Shown: positions 8,524 to 16,787 of the stretch, piece after piece
Layout: every line of letters begins with the position of its first letter
Position numbering within the stretch: position 1 is the first letter of the stretch
Source: Phytopseudomonas punonensis
GTDB lineage: Bacteria > Pseudomonadota > Gammaproteobacteria > Pseudomonadales > Pseudomonadaceae
Direction: 5' to 3'
Assembly (NCBI RefSeq): GCF_900142655.1
Contig: NZ_FRBQ01000001.1
Coordinates: 1,304,115 to 1,368,114 of the forward strand
Length of the DNA: 64,000 nucleotides
The notes under the pieces: model-generated
What the model saw: only the letters and a program-made list of their open reading frames with translations
Databases searched by the model: none
What the model was told of the DNA's origin: nothing
Position numbers and translations under genes: made by a program

Positions 8524-8578
8524 CCCGTAGGATGGGTGAAACCCATCAATTGCCGATGGGTTTCACCCATCCTACGGG
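8524..8578. repeat. Perfect 24-bp-arm palindrome
   Basis: Arms at 8524-8547 and 8555-8578 are exact reverse complements (24 of 24) around a 7-base AATTGCC loop. The core is GTAGGATGGGTG...CACCCATCCTAC. It touches the stop codon of the minus-strand membrane protein gene (8579), so on the transcript it forms a very strong 3' hairpin. It is probably a REP-type element recruited as a transcript end. Confidence 0.8.
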
Positions 8579-8845
8579 CTACAGGCTGAATCCAAGCAAT
8601 GTGAGCGGGAACAAAAGTACGCTGGCCAGGCGGGGGAAGAAGGCGCCGAGCAGTGCGCAAATGCTTGAGCCGGAAAGCGCCCAGAGTCCTAGCACATGGA
8701 GTTCTATCGGCTCTATCGCAAGCACCACACAGATAATCACTCCAATCCAGATCCCACCGATTGCCCCCACCACCGCTGCAAAAAGACGATCTTTTCGAGT
8801 AATAGGTCGTTGGCACCAGGCCAAGATCTTTCGTACTACATCCAT
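8579..8845 (-). CDS. Small membrane protein of unknown function
   Basis: The product has 88 residues starting at ATG 8845, with an ideal AAGGAG seven bases upstream. After a charged N-terminus (MDVVRKILAWCQRPITRKDR) there are probably two to three hydrophobic segments: about residues 22-44, 50-68 and 70-86. I do not recognise a family. It follows cobN on the same strand, separated by a 10-bp hairpin (8858-8884), so it is either the last gene of the cobN transcript or has its own signal. Confidence 0.6.
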   Translation of the reverse strand: MDVVRKILAWCQRPITRKDRLFAAVVGAIGGIWIGVIICVVLAIEPIELHVLGLWALSGSSICALLGAFFPRLASVLLFPLTLLGFSL

Positions 8846-8857
8846 GTTGGACTCCTT

Positions 8858-8884
8858 GATCGGCCGCCACCCAAGCGGCCGATC
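8858..8884 (-). terminator. Hairpin between cobN stop and the next ribosome-binding site
   Basis: Perfect 10-bp arms GATCGGCCGC (8858-8867) and GCGGCCGATC (8875-8884) enclose a 7-base loop. The structure lies 5 bases after the cobN stop and directly abuts the AAGGAG of the downstream small gene. There is no T tract on the minus strand, so it may act as an RNA stability or translation element rather than an intrinsic terminator. Confidence 0.5.
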
Positions 8885-8889
8885 ATACG

Positions 8890-11800
8890 TCAGCTTTCCT
8901 CGCTATCGAGCAGCAGGTTTTCCAAGGCTTCGCGGTAGTCGCCCGGCTCCTGCCACAGGCCGCGTTGCTGGGCTTCGAGCAGGCGTTCGATGATGTCCTG
9001 CAGGGCGCCGGGGTTGTGCTGCTGGATAAAGTCGCGGGTATCGCGATCCATCAGGTAGGCGTCGGTGAGCAGGGCGTACTGGTGGTCATCGACCAGCTCG
9101 CTGGTGGCGTCGAAGGCGAACAGGTAGTCGATGGTCGCGGCCAGTTCGAAGGCGCCCTTGTAGCCGTGGCGCTTCATGCCCTCGATCCACTTGGGGTTGG
9201 CCGCGCGGGCGCGCACCACGCGCCCCAGCTCCTGCTTGAGGGTGCGGATGCGCGGGGTGTCGGGCTGGCTGTTGTCGCCAAAGTAGCTGGCCACCTTGCC
9301 ACCGCGCAGGGTTTCCACCGCCGCCAGCATGCCGCCCTGGAACTGGTAGTAGTCGTTGGAATCGAGGATGTCGTGCTCGCGATTGTCCTGGTTGTGCAGC
9401 ACCGCTTGCATCTTCTCCAGGCGTTCGGCGAACTGCTCGCGGGCCGGCGCGCCCTCCGCGCCCTTGCCGTAGGCGTAGCCACCCCAGTTCAGGTACACCT
9501 CGGCAAGATCCGCACGGTTTTCCCACAGGCGTTCCTCGATGGCGTTCTGCACGCCGGCGCCATAGGCGCCGGGCTTGGAGCCAAAGATCCGCCAGCCGGC
9601 CTGGCGCCGTGCTTCGTATTCGTCCAGCCCGCCATCCTGCAGCGCCAGGGCTTCCTGCCAGACCCGGGCGGATAGCGGGTTCATGTCCGGCGCCTCGTCC
9701 AGATCGGCGACCGCCTGCACGGCGTCGTCGAACAGGCGGATCAGGTTGGCGAAGGCATCGCGGAAGAACCCGGACACCCGCAGGGTCACGTCGACCCGCG
9801 GGCGACCGAGCTGCTCCAGCGGCAGCACTTCGAAGCGCTCGACCCGCCCGCTACCGGCCTGCCAAACCGGGCGCACGCCCAGCAGCGCCATGGCCTGGGC
9901 GATATCGTCACCGCCGGTGCGCATGGTCGCGGTGCCCCACACCGACAGGCCGAGCTGGCGCAGGTGATCGCCTTCGTCCTGCAGGTGGCGTTCGAGCAGG
10001 CGGTCGGCGGCCTGCACGCCAAGGCGCCAGGCAGTGGGCGTGGGCAGGTTGCGCACGTCCACGGAATAGAAGTTACGCCCGGTCGGCAGGACATCGAGGC
10101 GCCCACGGCTCGGCGCACCACTCGGGCCGGAGGGCACGAAGCGGCCATCGAGGGCATCGAGCAGGCCGTGCATCTCGGCATCGCCGCAAGCGTCCAGCAG
10201 CGGTGCCATATGGCTGCGCAGGCTGTGCAGCACAGTCGCGCTGACCGGGCCGAATGATTCGCCACCTTCGATCAGCTGCAAGCCCAGCAGCTCCAGACGC
10301 TCGCGTGTGTCACCAAAACTGCGCCAAGGCTCGTCGCTCAGGCCAGCCAGGACGTCAGGACGCGGGCCGATCCACGGCGCCGCCATATCGCAATCGAGTG
10401 GATCGAAGTCGAGTGCCAGGTCGCTGGCCAAGGCGCGCAGCAGGCTGGCATTGCCGCCCAGCCCGTCGCCACGTGGAATGCGCAGCAGCGCCAGCAGCGT
10501 GTCGCGGCGCAACTGCCCGGCCGGCGACTCGCCGAACACATGCAGGCCATCACGGATCTGCGATTCCTTGAGGTCGCACAGGTAGGCGTCCAGCTGCGGC
10601 AACCAGCTGGCGGGGTCGTCATTGAGCTGCAGGCCCAGCTCACGATCCAGGCTGGCCTCGCGCACCTTCTGCAGGATCTCGCCACGCAGCTCGGCGGCGC
10701 GGCGCAGGTCGAGCTGGCTGGCGTCGTAATACTCGTCGGCCAGGCGCTCCAGATCGCGCAGCGGGCCGTAGCTTTCGGCGCGGGTCAGCGGCGGCATCAG
10801 GTGGTCGATGATCACTGCCTGAGTGCGGCGCTTGGCCTGGGCGCCTTCGCCGGGGTCATTGACGATGAACGGGTAGATGTTCGGCAGCGCGCCGAGAATC
10901 GCCGTTGGCCAGCAGCGTTCCGACAGTCCCACGCTCTTGCCCGGCAGCCACTCCAGGTTGCCGTGCTTGCCGACGTGGATCACCGCGTTGGCCGCGTAGA
11001 CGTGGCGCATCCAGAAATAGAAGGCCAGGTAGCCGTGCGGCGGCACTAGGTCCGGATCGTGGTAGACCGCCGCCGCGTCGACCTGATAACCCCGGGCCGG
11101 CTGGATGCCGACAAAGGTCAGGCCAAAGCGCAGGCCGGCAATCATCAGCCGGCCTGCGCGGAACATCGGGTCGTTCTCGGGCGAGCCCCAGCGCTCCAGC
11201 ACTGCCTGGCGATTGGCCTCGGGCAGGGCGGCGAAGAAGCGCTGGTAGTCGTCCAGCGCCAGGCTCTGCGCACAAGGCCTTAGGTCGAGGTTGTCGAGAT
11301 CGTTGGTCACACCACCGAGCAACTCTTGGATCAGCGCAGTGCCGCTATCCGGCAGCGCATCGACCGGATACCCCTGCTGCTGCAAGGCCTGGAGGATATT
11401 CAGCGCCGCCGCGGGCGTATCCAGGCCGACGCCATTGCCGATACGGCCGTCGCGGGTCGGGTAGTTGGCGAGCACCAGGGCAACGCGTTTATCCACAGCC
11501 GGCAGGCGCTGCAGGTCGGCCTGACGACGCGCCAGTTCGGCGACGAAATCCATGCCCGGCAGATGCGCGCGGTAGCACACCACATCACTCTGGCTGCGCT
11601 CGCTGCGAAAGGCCAGGCCCTTGAAGCTGATCGGCCGGGTGATCAGCCGGCCATCCAGTTCCGGCAACGCGATATGCATGGCCAGGTCGCGTGGACCAAG
11701 ACCCTGGGCGTTACCCTGCCATTGTTCTTCGCTGTCCAGCGCGCAGAGCGCCTGCAGCACCGGCACGTCACGGCGGAAGGGTCGCGCCTGGGGCGACTCC

Positions 11801-12618
11801 GGGTTGGACTGGGCGAAACCGGTGGTGTTGATGATCACGCTGGCGCCCACTTCGTCGAGCCAGGCCTCGACCTGGGCCATGCAGGCCGCTTCCTTGAGGC
11901 TGGCCACCGCAATGGGCAGCGGGTTGAGGCCCTGGGCCTGCAGGCGCTGACAGAAGGTGTCGACGAACGCGGTGTTGGCCGCCTGTACATGGGTGCGATA
12001 GAACAGCAATGCCGCGACCGGCGCATCCGCCTGCCAGTCGGCTTGCCAGTCCCGCAGCGAAGCATTGCCGATACGCGGGTGATAAAGGCCAACCCGCGGC
12101 AGCGCGTGCGGCGGCTGCCAGGCATAGTCCCGGTCGAGATAGCGATTGGCGATGCAGTTGAAGAACTGTCGGGCGTTATCCACACCGCCCTGGCGCAGGT
12201 ACTGCCAGAGCCGCTCGGCATCTTCGGCGGTCACGTTGCCCAAGGCAGTGAGCTCCGGGTCAGGGTTATCACAACCCGGCACCAGAATCAGCGTCTTGCC
12301 CTGCCCGGCCAGCTCCGCCAGCCGCTCGATGCCGTAGCGCCAGTAGCTGACGCCGCCATGCACGGAAATCATGATGACCTTGGCGTGCCTGAGCACCTGC
12401 TCGACGTAGAAGTCCACCGAGGCGTTGTTGCCCAACTGCGCCGGGCTGGCCAGGCGCAGGCTGGGATAGTCCTCGGGGAGATGGCGGGCGACTTCGGCCA
12501 GCAGCGACAGATGCGAATCACCGGTGCACAGCACCACCAGCTCGGCAGGGGTCTGGCCAAGGTCGGCGATGCTGTCGGCCGGTAGCGACTGACCGGGCTG
12601 GGTACGCAGCAGGTGCAT
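8890..12618 (-). CDS. cobN: Cobaltochelatase large subunit CobN
   Basis: This 1,242-residue protein is the large subunit of the aerobic cobaltochelatase, which binds hydrogenobyrinate a,c-diamide and cobalt and inserts the metal with ATP hydrolysis by AAA+ partners. The CobN/magnesium-chelatase family signature is clear (VGKHGNLEWLPGK near residue 555, VIIDHLMPPLTRA near residue 600, NDPGEGAQAKRR). Length is normal for CobN (about 1,250). The start ATG at 12618 lies 12 bases after the stop of cobW, so the two are co-transcribed and share the upstream riboswitch. Its AAA+ partners are probably the two products of the frameshifted chlD gene at 2391-4090, since no cobST is present here. Confidence 0.96.
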   Translation of the reverse strand: MHLLRTQPGQSLPADSIADLGQTPAELVVLCTGDSHLSLLAEVARHLPEDYPSLRLASPAQLGNNASVDFYVEQVLRHAKVIMISVHGGVSYWRYGIERLAELAGQGKTLILVPGCDNPDPELTALGNVTAEDAERLWQYLRQGGVDNARQFFNCIANRYLDRDYAWQPPHALPRVGLYHPRIGNASLRDWQADWQADAPVAALLFYRTHVQAANTAFVDTFCQRLQAQGLNPLPIAVASLKEAACMAQVEAWLDEVGASVIINTTGFAQSNPESPQARPFRRDVPVLQALCALDSEEQWQGNAQGLGPRDLAMHIALPELDGRLITRPISFKGLAFRSERSQSDVVCYRAHLPGMDFVAELARRQADLQRLPAVDKRVALVLANYPTRDGRIGNGVGLDTPAAALNILQALQQQGYPVDALPDSGTALIQELLGGVTNDLDNLDLRPCAQSLALDDYQRFFAALPEANRQAVLERWGSPENDPMFRAGRLMIAGLRFGLTFVGIQPARGYQVDAAAVYHDPDLVPPHGYLAFYFWMRHVYAANAVIHVGKHGNLEWLPGKSVGLSERCWPTAILGALPNIYPFIVNDPGEGAQAKRRTQAVIIDHLMPPLTRAESYGPLRDLERLADEYYDASQLDLRRAAELRGEILQKVREASLDRELGLQLNDDPASWLPQLDAYLCDLKESQIRDGLHVFGESPAGQLRRDTLLALLRIPRGDGLGGNASLLRALASDLALDFDPLDCDMAAPWIGPRPDVLAGLSDEPWRSFGDTRERLELLGLQLIEGGESFGPVSATVLHSLRSHMAPLLDACGDAEMHGLLDALDGRFVPSGPSGAPSRGRLDVLPTGRNFYSVDVRNLPTPTAWRLGVQAADRLLERHLQDEGDHLRQLGLSVWGTATMRTGGDDIAQAMALLGVRPVWQAGSGRVERFEVLPLEQLGRPRVDVTLRVSGFFRDAFANLIRLFDDAVQAVADLDEAPDMNPLSARVWQEALALQDGGLDEYEARRQAGWRIFGSKPGAYGAGVQNAIEERLWENRADLAEVYLNWGGYAYGKGAEGAPAREQFAERLEKMQAVLHNQDNREHDILDSNDYYQFQGGMLAAVETLRGGKVASYFGDNSQPDTPRIRTLKQELGRVVRARAANPKWIEGMKRHGYKGAFELAATIDYLFAFDATSELVDDHQYALLTDAYLMDRDTRDFIQQHNPGALQDIIERLLEAQQRGLWQEPGDYREALENLLLDSEES

Positions 12619-12630
12619 GATGGGCGCCGG

Positions 12631-13680
12631 TTACGCCAGCGCCGCTTTCAGCTCGGCGGCGATGGCGCTGTGATCCAACTCCTGGCCGATCACGATCAGG
12701 CGGGTCACCCGCGCTTCATCAGGCTTCCAAGCGCGGTCGAAGTGCTTGTCGAAGCGCTGGCCAACGCCCTGCAGCAGCAAACGCATGGGCTTGTTCGGCA
12801 CGGCGACGAAGCCTTTCACGCGCAAAATGCCGTGTTTGCCGACCACATCCTTCAGGGCGTTCAACAGGCGAGCCTCGTCTGCTTCCGGTAGTTCCACGTG
12901 GAACGAGTCGAATTCGTCGTGATCGTGGTCTTCATCTTCGTTGTCGTGGTGAGTCTTGCGGCCTTCGATATGCAGCTCGGTCTCGCTGTTCAGCCCCAGC
13001 AGCACATTCAGCGGCAGCGAGCCGCCATGGGCCTCGACCACCTTGACCGCCGGCGGCAGCTCCTCGGCCACTTCGGCGCGCACCGCTGCCAGCGCCTCGG
13101 CATCGAGCAGGTCGGCCTTGTTGAGGATCACCAGGTCGGCGCTGGCCAACTGGTCAGCGAACAGTTCATGCAGCGGCGACTCATGGTCGAGGTTGGGGTC
13201 GAGCTTGCGCTGGGCGTCGACCTGATCGGGAAATGCGGCGAAGGTGCCGGCTGCCACGGCCGGGCTGTCGACCACGGTGATCACCGCATCGACGGTGCAG
13301 GCATTGCGGATTTCCGGCCAGTTGAAGGCCTGCACTAGTGGTTTGGGCAGGGCCAGGCCGCTGGTCTCGATGAGGATATGGTCGAGGTCGCCACGGCGCT
13401 CCACCAGCTCGCGCATCACCGGGAAAAACTCTTCCTGCACGGTGCAGCACAGGCAGCCGTTGGCCAGTTCGAACACCCGGCCATTGGCTTCTTCCTCGGT
13501 GCAACCGATGGAGCACTGCTTGAGGATCTCGCCGTCGATACCCAGCTCGCCGAATTCGTTGACGATCACCGCGATGCGCCGGCCCTCGGCATTTTCCAGC
13601 ATGTGGCGCAGCAAGGTGGTTTTACCAGCACCGAGAAAGCCGGTGACGATGGTGACGGGAAGTTTGGCGAGCGTTTTCAT
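12631..13680 (-). CDS. cobW: CobW, G3E-family metal chaperone GTPase
   Basis: The product has 349 residues from ATG 13680; the longer open frame to 13746 lacks a domain. Walker A GFLGAGKT lies at residues 14-21, a GCLCC metal-binding CxCC motif near 80, and an NKAD GTP-specificity motif near 180. A His/Asp/Glu-rich stretch (HHDNEDEDHDHDE) near residue 248 separates the GTPase from the C-terminal CobW domain. CobW proteins deliver cobalt in the aerobic B12 pathway; the His-rich linker fits a metal-loading role. It precedes cobN by 12 bases and lies downstream of a cobalamin riboswitch, so B12 should repress both. Confidence 0.95.
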   Translation of the reverse strand: MKTLAKLPVTIVTGFLGAGKTTLLRHMLENAEGRRIAVIVNEFGELGIDGEILKQCSIGCTEEEANGRVFELANGCLCCTVQEEFFPVMRELVERRGDLDHILIETSGLALPKPLVQAFNWPEIRNACTVDAVITVVDSPAVAAGTFAAFPDQVDAQRKLDPNLDHESPLHELFADQLASADLVILNKADLLDAEALAAVRAEVAEELPPAVKVVEAHGGSLPLNVLLGLNSETELHIEGRKTHHDNEDEDHDHDEFDSFHVELPEADEARLLNALKDVVGKHGILRVKGFVAVPNKPMRLLLQGVGQRFDKHFDRAWKPDEARVTRLIVIGQELDHSAIAAELKAALA

Positions 13681-13789
13681 GGAGGCCCCTGGCGTCTGCA
13701 GAAACGGCGAGCGGGCGATAGGATGGCAGGCACGAGCAGGGCTCACGCGAAGGCATCACCGGATCACCCCGCCCGGTTGTCGAAAGCGT

Positions 13790-13965
13790 TATCGAGGCAG
13801 GTCTCCTGGCTGGCAGGTCTTGGCGCGCGGCCGGCCTTCCCGGTCTCCCAGTGGCGATTGGCGACGCACTCGCTGCTTACAGTTGCGGGGGCAGCCACGG
13901 CTTGCCGTGTTCCCTCTTAGCTCCACGTGAATGGAGAACCTCGAAAGCAGGCAAGGCTACGCAGA
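13790..13965 (-). promoter_or_regulatory. Cobalamin riboswitch upstream of cobW-cobN
   Basis: Read on the minus strand this element has the conserved parts of a B12 riboswitch in order: AGGGAACACGG, the core CTGCCCCCGCAACTGTAAGC, GCCACTGGGAGACCGGGAAGG, and a 3' B12 box AGCCAGGAGACCTGCC (about 13809-13794). It ends about 110 bases before the cobW start. Adenosyl- or methylcobalamin binding would reduce expression of cobW and cobN. Confidence 0.92.
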
Positions 13966-14043
13966 GCCCGGCGCCTGGTCAATCATCAGCCGACCCGTAA
14001 CATATTGACGCATCTGTCACTTCATGATGTTCTTGCGCGGTTG

Positions 14044-14217
14044 TTTCAGGTGCCTTACGCCGCCGTGCGTGAGGTGAAACGGGAAGCCGGTTCGAGTCCG
14101 GCGCTGCCCCCGCAACGGTAAGCGAATGCCAGGATCGTTTTGGCCACTGTGCACAAGCATGGGAAGGCCGATCCTTATCACTGCAAGGTGATCATCGTGA
14201 GCCCGGAGACCGGCCTG
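14044..14217 (+). promoter_or_regulatory. Cobalamin riboswitch upstream of cbtB-cbtA
   Basis: The plus strand carries GTGAGGTGAAACGGGAAGCC, then GGTTCGAGTCCGGCGCTGCC with CCCCGCAACGGTAAGC, GGCCACTGTGC...GGGAAGGCC and a 3' B12 box GAGCCCGGAGACCGGCCT at 14199-14216. These are the diagnostic segments of the family. It points away from the cobW riboswitch and ends about 110 bases before cbtB, so cobalt uptake is also B12-controlled. Confidence 0.92.
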
Positions 14218-14327
14218 AATCCTCTGTTTGGCAACCCGCGGTGGGCGGGCACGCGCCGACTATCGTCCGCCTGTGCGGGCAGTCTCGCCGTGTCCTGCTG
14301 TGCCGTTTACCTTTGAGGTCTACGATC

Positions 14328-14513
14328 ATGTCCAGCAGCGTCCTGTCCAATTCCACCGCCTCTGCGCTTCCCCTGTCGCAACGTATCCTGCTCGCCGTTG
14401 GCAGCTGCGTACTAGGCGCCGTGCTGATCTTCTTCGCCGGTTTCTCCCACGTCGAAGCCCTGCACAACGCCGCTCACGATACCCGGCATAGCGCCGCGTT
14501 CCCGTGCCACTGA
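14328..14513 (+). CDS. cbtB: CbtB, small subunit of putative cobalt transporter
   Basis: This 61-residue protein has one membrane segment (about residues 20-40, ILLAVGSCVLGAVLIFFAGF) and a short periplasmic tail with conserved histidines (HVEALHNAAHDTRH). That is the CbtB pattern: a small protein with a C-terminal His motif that precedes CbtA in cobalamin-regulated cobalt transport loci. It follows a B12 riboswitch and lies 10 bases before cbtA. Confidence 0.9.
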   Translation: MSSSVLSNSTASALPLSQRILLAVGSCVLGAVLIFFAGFSHVEALHNAAHDTRHSAAFPCH

Positions 14514-14523
14514 GGACGCCAGA

Positions 14524-15243
14524 ATGATCAAACGCATCGCCCAGACCGCCGGTTTCGCCGGCCTGGTCGCCGCCATCGTGCTGACCTTGCTGCAGAGCCT
14601 GTGGGTAACCCCGCTGATTCTGCATGCGGAGACGTTCGAAGTCGCAGAGCCTGCAGCCGCCATGGAACACAGCCATGACACCGCCAGCGCCGCTCACGAC
14701 CATGACGCCGCAGGTGGCCACAGCCACGACGGCGAAGCCTGGGCCCCGCAAGACGGCTGGCAGCGCCTGTTATCCACAGGCCTGAGCAACCTCGTAGTAG
14801 CCGTCGGCTTTGCACTGATGCTGGCCGGCCTGTTCACCCTGCGTGCACCCGAGAAAACCTGGCAGGGCCTGCTCTGGGGCCTGGCCGGTTTCGCCACCTT
14901 CGTGCTGGCGCCGTCCAGCGGCTTGCCGCCGGAGCTGCCAGGTACCGCTGCGGCAGAACTGCTGCTGCGCCAATACTGGTGGATCGGCGCGGCGGCATCG
15001 ACCGCAGCAGGCCTGGCATTGCTGGCGTTCGGCAGCAACTGGATGCTGCGTATCCTGGGTTTGGTAATTCTCGCCCTGCCTCACCTGATCGGCGCGCCGC
15101 AGCCGGAGGTGCACGAAAGCCTGGCGCCCGAAGCGCTGGAGCATCAGTTCATCCTCGCCTCGCTGCTCACCAACGCCGCGTTCTGGGCTGCTCTGGGCCT
15201 GGCCGCCGCCTGGTTCCACGGCCGTGGGCGCCAGCCGCAGTGA
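14524..15243 (+). CDS. cbtA: CbtA, putative cobalt transporter membrane subunit
   Basis: The 239-residue product has about five or six membrane helices (near 10-30, 80-105, 115-135, 150-170, 180-195 and 215-235), as in the CbtA family. Between the first two lies a His/Asp-rich loop (HSHDTASAAHDHD then GGHSHDGE, residues 44-72) likely to bind cobalt. It follows cbtB and overlaps the GTG start of cobE, so cbtB-cbtA-cobE form one operon under the riboswitch. Substrate assignment rests on family and context. Confidence 0.9.
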   Translation: MIKRIAQTAGFAGLVAAIVLTLLQSLWVTPLILHAETFEVAEPAAAMEHSHDTASAAHDHDAAGGHSHDGEAWAPQDGWQRLLSTGLSNLVVAVGFALMLAGLFTLRAPEKTWQGLLWGLAGFATFVLAPSSGLPPELPGTAAAELLLRQYWWIGAAASTAAGLALLAFGSNWMLRILGLVILALPHLIGAPQPEVHESLAPEALEHQFILASLLTNAAFWAALGLAAAWFHGRGRQPQ

Positions 15244-15647
15244 GTGAGCGGCTAACTCTCGTCGCCGGCCTGGGTTGCCGGCGCGATTGCTCGCTCGATG
15301 ATTTGCTGGACCTACTCGACAGCACGCTGATAGAGCACGGTACGAGCACGGCCGAGCTGGCGGCCCTGGCCAGCAGCGAACACAAGGCGGATGAGTCGGG
15401 GCTGCAACAGTTGGCCGCACACCTGAATCTGCCGATCCACTTCCTGCCCGCCGAGGTATTGGCGGGTTACCATGCGCGCCTGACCGAAATCTCGGCAGTC
15501 GCCCTGCATGCCACTGGCAGCCCGAGCGTCGCCGAAGCCAGCGCCCTGGCGATGGTCGAACAGCTGAGCGGCCAAACTGCACGCCTGTGGATAACCAAGC
15601 GCAGGAGCGCCGTTGCCACGGTGGCCGTCGCTCGAATCGACCCGTAG
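15240..15647 (+). CDS. cobE: CobE-like cobalamin biosynthesis protein (CbiG C-terminal domain family)
   Basis: The 135-residue protein starts at GTG 15240, which overlaps the cbtA stop as GTGA. The N-terminus LVAGLGCRRDCSLDDLLDLL and the mid-part LALHATGSPSVAEASAL match the CobE/CbiG-C pattern (GLGCRRG...; GSPSVAEAAAL). CobE is needed in the aerobic pathway around the cobalt-precorrin/precorrin-5 stage, with an incompletely defined role. It is coupled to cbtA and followed by cobM 97 bases later. Confidence 0.88.
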   Translation: MSERLTLVAGLGCRRDCSLDDLLDLLDSTLIEHGTSTAELAALASSEHKADESGLQQLAAHLNLPIHFLPAEVLAGYHARLTEISAVALHATGSPSVAEASALAMVEQLSGQTARLWITKRRSAVATVAVARIDP

Positions 15648-15687
15648 GGTGGATCGGGACGAGTAGTCTGCGCTTTATCGATCCACC
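15643..15687. repeat. Short inverted repeat of the GTAGGGTGGAT family
   Basis: Arms GGTGGATCG (15648-15656) and CGATCCACC (15679-15687) are perfect. The left side CGTAGGGTGGAT repeats the core seen at 4896. The element overlaps the last codons of cobE and may end or stabilise the cbtBA-cobE transcript. Confidence 0.5.
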
Positions 15688-15744
15688 GGGGCGTTTATCA
15701 ATCGGTACAAGGCAACGCGCCTGCCACCCGTATTCAGGAATCCC

Positions 15745-16518
15745 ATGACCGTCTATTTCATCGGCGCCGGCCCTGGCGACCCCGAGCTGATTACCGTCAA
15801 GGGTCAGCGCCTGATCCGCAGCTGCCCGGTGATTCTCTACGCCGGCTCGCTGGTGCCGGAAGCAGTGCTCGACGGCCATCAGGCACATCAGGTGGTCAAT
15901 ACCGCCGAGCTGCATCTGGATGAAATAGTCGCCCTGCTGCGCGCCGCTCACGAGCGTGGCGACGATGTGGCACGGGTGCATTCCGGCGACCCGTCGCTGT
16001 ATGGCGCCATCGGCGAGCAGATTCGTCACCTGCGCGCGCTGGGCATCCCGTTCGAGATCATCCCAGGCGTCACCGCAACGGCCGCCTGCGCGGCGCTGCT
16101 GGAAAGCGAGCTGACCCTGCCGGATGTGTCGCAAACGGTGATCCTCACCCGCTACGCCAGCAAGTCGCCGATGCCGGCAGGCGAAGAACTCCACGATCTC
16201 GCGCGCCACGGCGCGACCATGGCCATTCACCTGGGCGTGCAGCACCTGGAAAAGATCGTCACTGAGCTGCTACCGCACTACGGTGCCACCTGCCCGATCG
16301 CGGTGGTACACCGCGCCAGCTGGCCTGATCAGGATTGGGTGCTCGGCACGCTGGCCGATATCGAAGCGAAGGTCAGCGCCAAGGACTTCAAACGTACTGC
16401 GCTGATTCTGGTCGGTCATGTGCTGGGGGCGGAGGATTTCGCCGACTCGGCGCTCTACCACGAGAGCCATCGTCACCTGTTCAGGGCAGGCGCTGCAGAC
16501 GATACAGACTCTCGCTGA
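15745..16518 (+). CDS. cobM: Precorrin-4 C11-methyltransferase
   Basis: The 257-residue product belongs to the SAM-dependent uroporphyrinogen/precorrin methylase fold. It begins VYFIGAGPGDPELITVKG, and has VARVHSGDPSLYGA near residue 72, IPGVTATAACAALLE near 105 and TLPDVSQTVILTR near 127. This order and length identify CobM, which methylates precorrin-4 at C11 to give precorrin-5 in the aerobic pathway. It ends convergently with a minus-strand gene, overlapping it by 38 bases. Confidence 0.95.
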   Translation: MTVYFIGAGPGDPELITVKGQRLIRSCPVILYAGSLVPEAVLDGHQAHQVVNTAELHLDEIVALLRAAHERGDDVARVHSGDPSLYGAIGEQIRHLRALGIPFEIIPGVTATAACAALLESELTLPDVSQTVILTRYASKSPMPAGEELHDLARHGATMAIHLGVQHLEKIVTELLPHYGATCPIAVVHRASWPDQDWVLGTLADIEAKVSAKDFKRTALILVGHVLGAEDFADSALYHESHRHLFRAGAADDTDSR

Positions 16519-16786
16519 CCTTGCCGCGGTTGTCGGCGATGGCGATTTGCGCTCCCTGGCGGGCGAGGCGCTCGTTGAGGTCGCTGGTGTACAGCTGCTT
16601 GAGAAAGGTCGAGTAATCGAGAGCGCCATGCTCGCCGAATAACCAGACATAGAGCGCAGGCAGGTGAAAACTCCACTTACCTTCATGGCAATCGAAGCCG
16701 GCCTCACGCAGCCGTATGATCAGCTGCTGGTCACCCTGCAGCACAGCCGCGCAATAGGCGTGCAGCGTATCGAGCCATTTGCTCAT
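16481..16786 (-). CDS. Hypothetical protein downstream of pprA
   Basis: The product is 101 residues from ATG 16786 (MSKWLDTLHAYC), with a soluble mixed helical composition and no signal peptide. The ATG follows the pprA stop by one base (TGATATG), so it is translationally coupled to the histidine kinase gene. I do not recognise a family. Coupling suggests a role linked to PprA signalling, but nothing in the sequence proves it. Its 3' end overlaps the end of cobM on the other strand. Confidence 0.7.
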   Translation of the reverse strand: MSKWLDTLHAYCAAVLQGDQQLIIRLREAGFDCHEGKWSFHLPALYVWLFGEHGALDYSTFLKQLYTSDLNERLARQGAQIAIADNRGKVSESLYRLQRLP

Positions 16787-16787
16787 A

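Noticed and set aside
11326..12585. 419-codon plus-strand ORF inside cobN
   Set aside because: It is antisense to a clearly conserved gene, with no domain and no ribosome-binding site; it is a shadow of high-GC coding.
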